Origin: Faecalicoccus sp.
GTDB taxonomy: Bacteria; Bacillota_I; Bacilli_A; Erysipelotrichales; Erysipelotrichaceae
Direction: 5' to 3'
NCBI GenBank assembly: GCA_017941505.1
Contig: JAGAWH010000198.1
Span: 1-7,513 of the forward strand
DNA length: 7,513 nt
Shown: piece by piece, positions 6,522-7,513 of the stretch
How positions within the stretch are numbered: position 1 is the stretch's first letter
How the letters are laid out: every line of letters begins with the position of its first letter
The notes under the pieces: model-generated
The model's database searches: none
What the model was told of the DNA's origin: nothing
What the model saw: the letters and a program-made list of their open reading frames with translations, nothing else
Translations under genes and position numbers: made by a program

Positions 6522-7513
6522 TTGGATACAAGTCAGAATTTAAAGAAAGATTTCATCTGGAATCTGATTGGAACGACTTTAAACAGCTTTACTTCTTTGT
6601 TCTATATGATGATTGTTGCCAGAATCAACGGTTTAGGGGATTCCGGCACATTTTCATATGCGTTCTCATTTGGCTGTTTGATGTTTACGGTAGCCTGTTA
6701 TGCAGGACGTATTTACCAGGTGACTGACAATTCACAAAAATATACGGATTTGGATTATGTGGTCCAGCGTATTTTATTCAGTATTCTTACCATGTTGATC
6801 TCCTGGATCTACAGTATCATCGTAGGTCTGGATGCATATACCTTAGCTGTCACGTTGGTACTCTGCTTATGTAAATGTATTGAGGCGTGTGGGGATGTAC
6901 TATGCGGTATCTTACAGCGAAACGATCATTTATATCAGGCAGGTATATCCTTAACTATCAAATTCTTTCTGGCAGTCGGATTGTTTATCGGTTTTGATCT
7001 GTTCACAAAGAATATGTTAATCAGTTCCATCTTTATGACATTAGGATGGATCCTTGTCACGATTTTGTATGATATTCCCAAGACAAAAATTTACTTAAAG
7101 GGGCAGAGCTTTGATAAACAAAGGATTATCAATTTGACTAAAAAGGGCTTTTCTTCCTTCGGTGTTATGTTTATGGCAGCGTTTTTAGTCAACGCGACAA
7201 AGTATATGATGTATGGACGCGTCAGCGATACCGTACAGGGAATCTATGGCATGATCATCATGCCGGCCACCATGTTGACATTATGCGTTCAATATATTTT
7301 ACAGCCTTATCTGAAGGCCTTATCGGAGCATTATAAGAATAGAGATGAGAATAGTTTCCGTAAAATGGTACGACTTCTTGTCGGAGCCACTGCCGCCATT
7401 GGGATTGTCTTTTTGATTGGAATGGTATTGTTAGGAACACCTGTTCTGTCGATAATTTATGCCACTGATTTAAGAGGGTACCTTTTACCTCTAAGCATCA
7501 TTATTTTTGGAGC
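6522..7513 (+). CDS. Wzx-type polysaccharide/lipid-linked sugar flippase, 3' truncated by window edge
   Basis: The reading frame is open from a TTG at 6522 to the window end, giving 330 complete residues; family members are usually about 450-500, so the last third is outside. The TTG is chosen because AAGGAG (6509-6514) lies seven bases upstream, overlapping the end of the DUF2304 gene. The protein then begins MDTSQNLKKDFIWNLIGTTL, the standard opening of this family. LFYMMIVARINGLGDSGTFSYAFS (about 27-50) is the conserved first segment and loop, and AGRIYQVTD (61-69) follows. About nine hydrophobic segments are visible to the edge, with no catalytic motif. These proteins move lipid-linked sugars across the membrane. 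After a GacI/GacJ-like pair, the gene matches the position of gacK, so the cargo may be an undecaprenyl-phosphate-monosaccharide instead of a full repeat unit. That is inference. An ATG-only start would begin 28 codons later and lose the conserved N-terminus. Confidence 0.88.
   Translation, partial: MDTSQNLKKDFIWNLIGTTLNSFTSLFYMMIVARINGLGDSGTFSYAFSFGCLMFTVACYAGRIYQVTDNSQKYTDLDYVVQRILFSILTMLISWIYSIIVGLDAYTLAVTLVLCLCKCIEACGDVLCGILQRNDHLYQAGISLTIKFFLAVGLFIGFDLFTKNMLISSIFMTLGWILVTILYDIPKTKIYLKGQSFDKQRIINLTKKGFSSFGVMFMAAFLVNATKYMMYGRVSDTVQGIYGMIIMPATMLTLCVQYILQPYLKALSEHYKNRDENSFRKMVRLLVGATAAIGIVFLIGMVLLGTPVLSIIYATDLRGYLLPLSIIIFG

Overview
The window is one continuous plus-strand block of cell-surface polysaccharide genes. 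It fits a low-to-moderate GC Gram-positive bacterium (Bacillota, perhaps a gut Lachnospiraceae or Erysipelotrichales relative). The reasons are near-consensus AGGAGG ribosome binding sites, a TTG start, tightly packed genes, a lipoteichoic-acid-synthase-like enzyme, and a Bacillota-type RfbB sequence. The taxon cannot be fixed from sequence alone.

Layout: positions 1-118 hold the 3' end of rfbA, which overlaps rfbC (115-690); rfbB follows (692-1720). A hairpin that contains the rfbB stop codon comes next. Then there is a membrane-anchored LtaS/sulfatase-fold phosphotransferase (1769-3718) with an unusual Tyr/Asn-rich then Pro-rich C-terminal tail. An 83-base gap carries a good promoter candidate ahead of rfbD (3802-4650), which completes the dTDP-L-rhamnose pathway. 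After it come a GT2 glycosyltransferase (4652-5446), a DPM1-like GT2 (5464-6162), a small DUF2304 membrane protein (6164-6517), and the first two thirds of a Wzx-type flippase with a TTG start (6522 to the window edge). No gap between genes exceeds 300 bases. I see no RNA genes, mobile elements or CRISPR.

How they work together (inference): RfbA, RfbC, RfbB and RfbD make dTDP-L-rhamnose for a rhamnose-containing wall glycan, and the GT2 at 4652 probably extends that glycan. The DPM1-like GT, DUF2304 protein and flippase resemble the streptococcal gacI-gacJ-gacK set, which makes and flips an undecaprenyl-phosphate-sugar for side-chain addition outside the membrane. The LtaS-like enzyme would correspond to gacH, which adds glycerol phosphate to the side chain. 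The most interesting proposal is therefore a Group A carbohydrate-like decoration pathway in a different Bacillota lineage, with an LtaS-like enzyme that has an unusual tail and sits between rfbB and rfbD.
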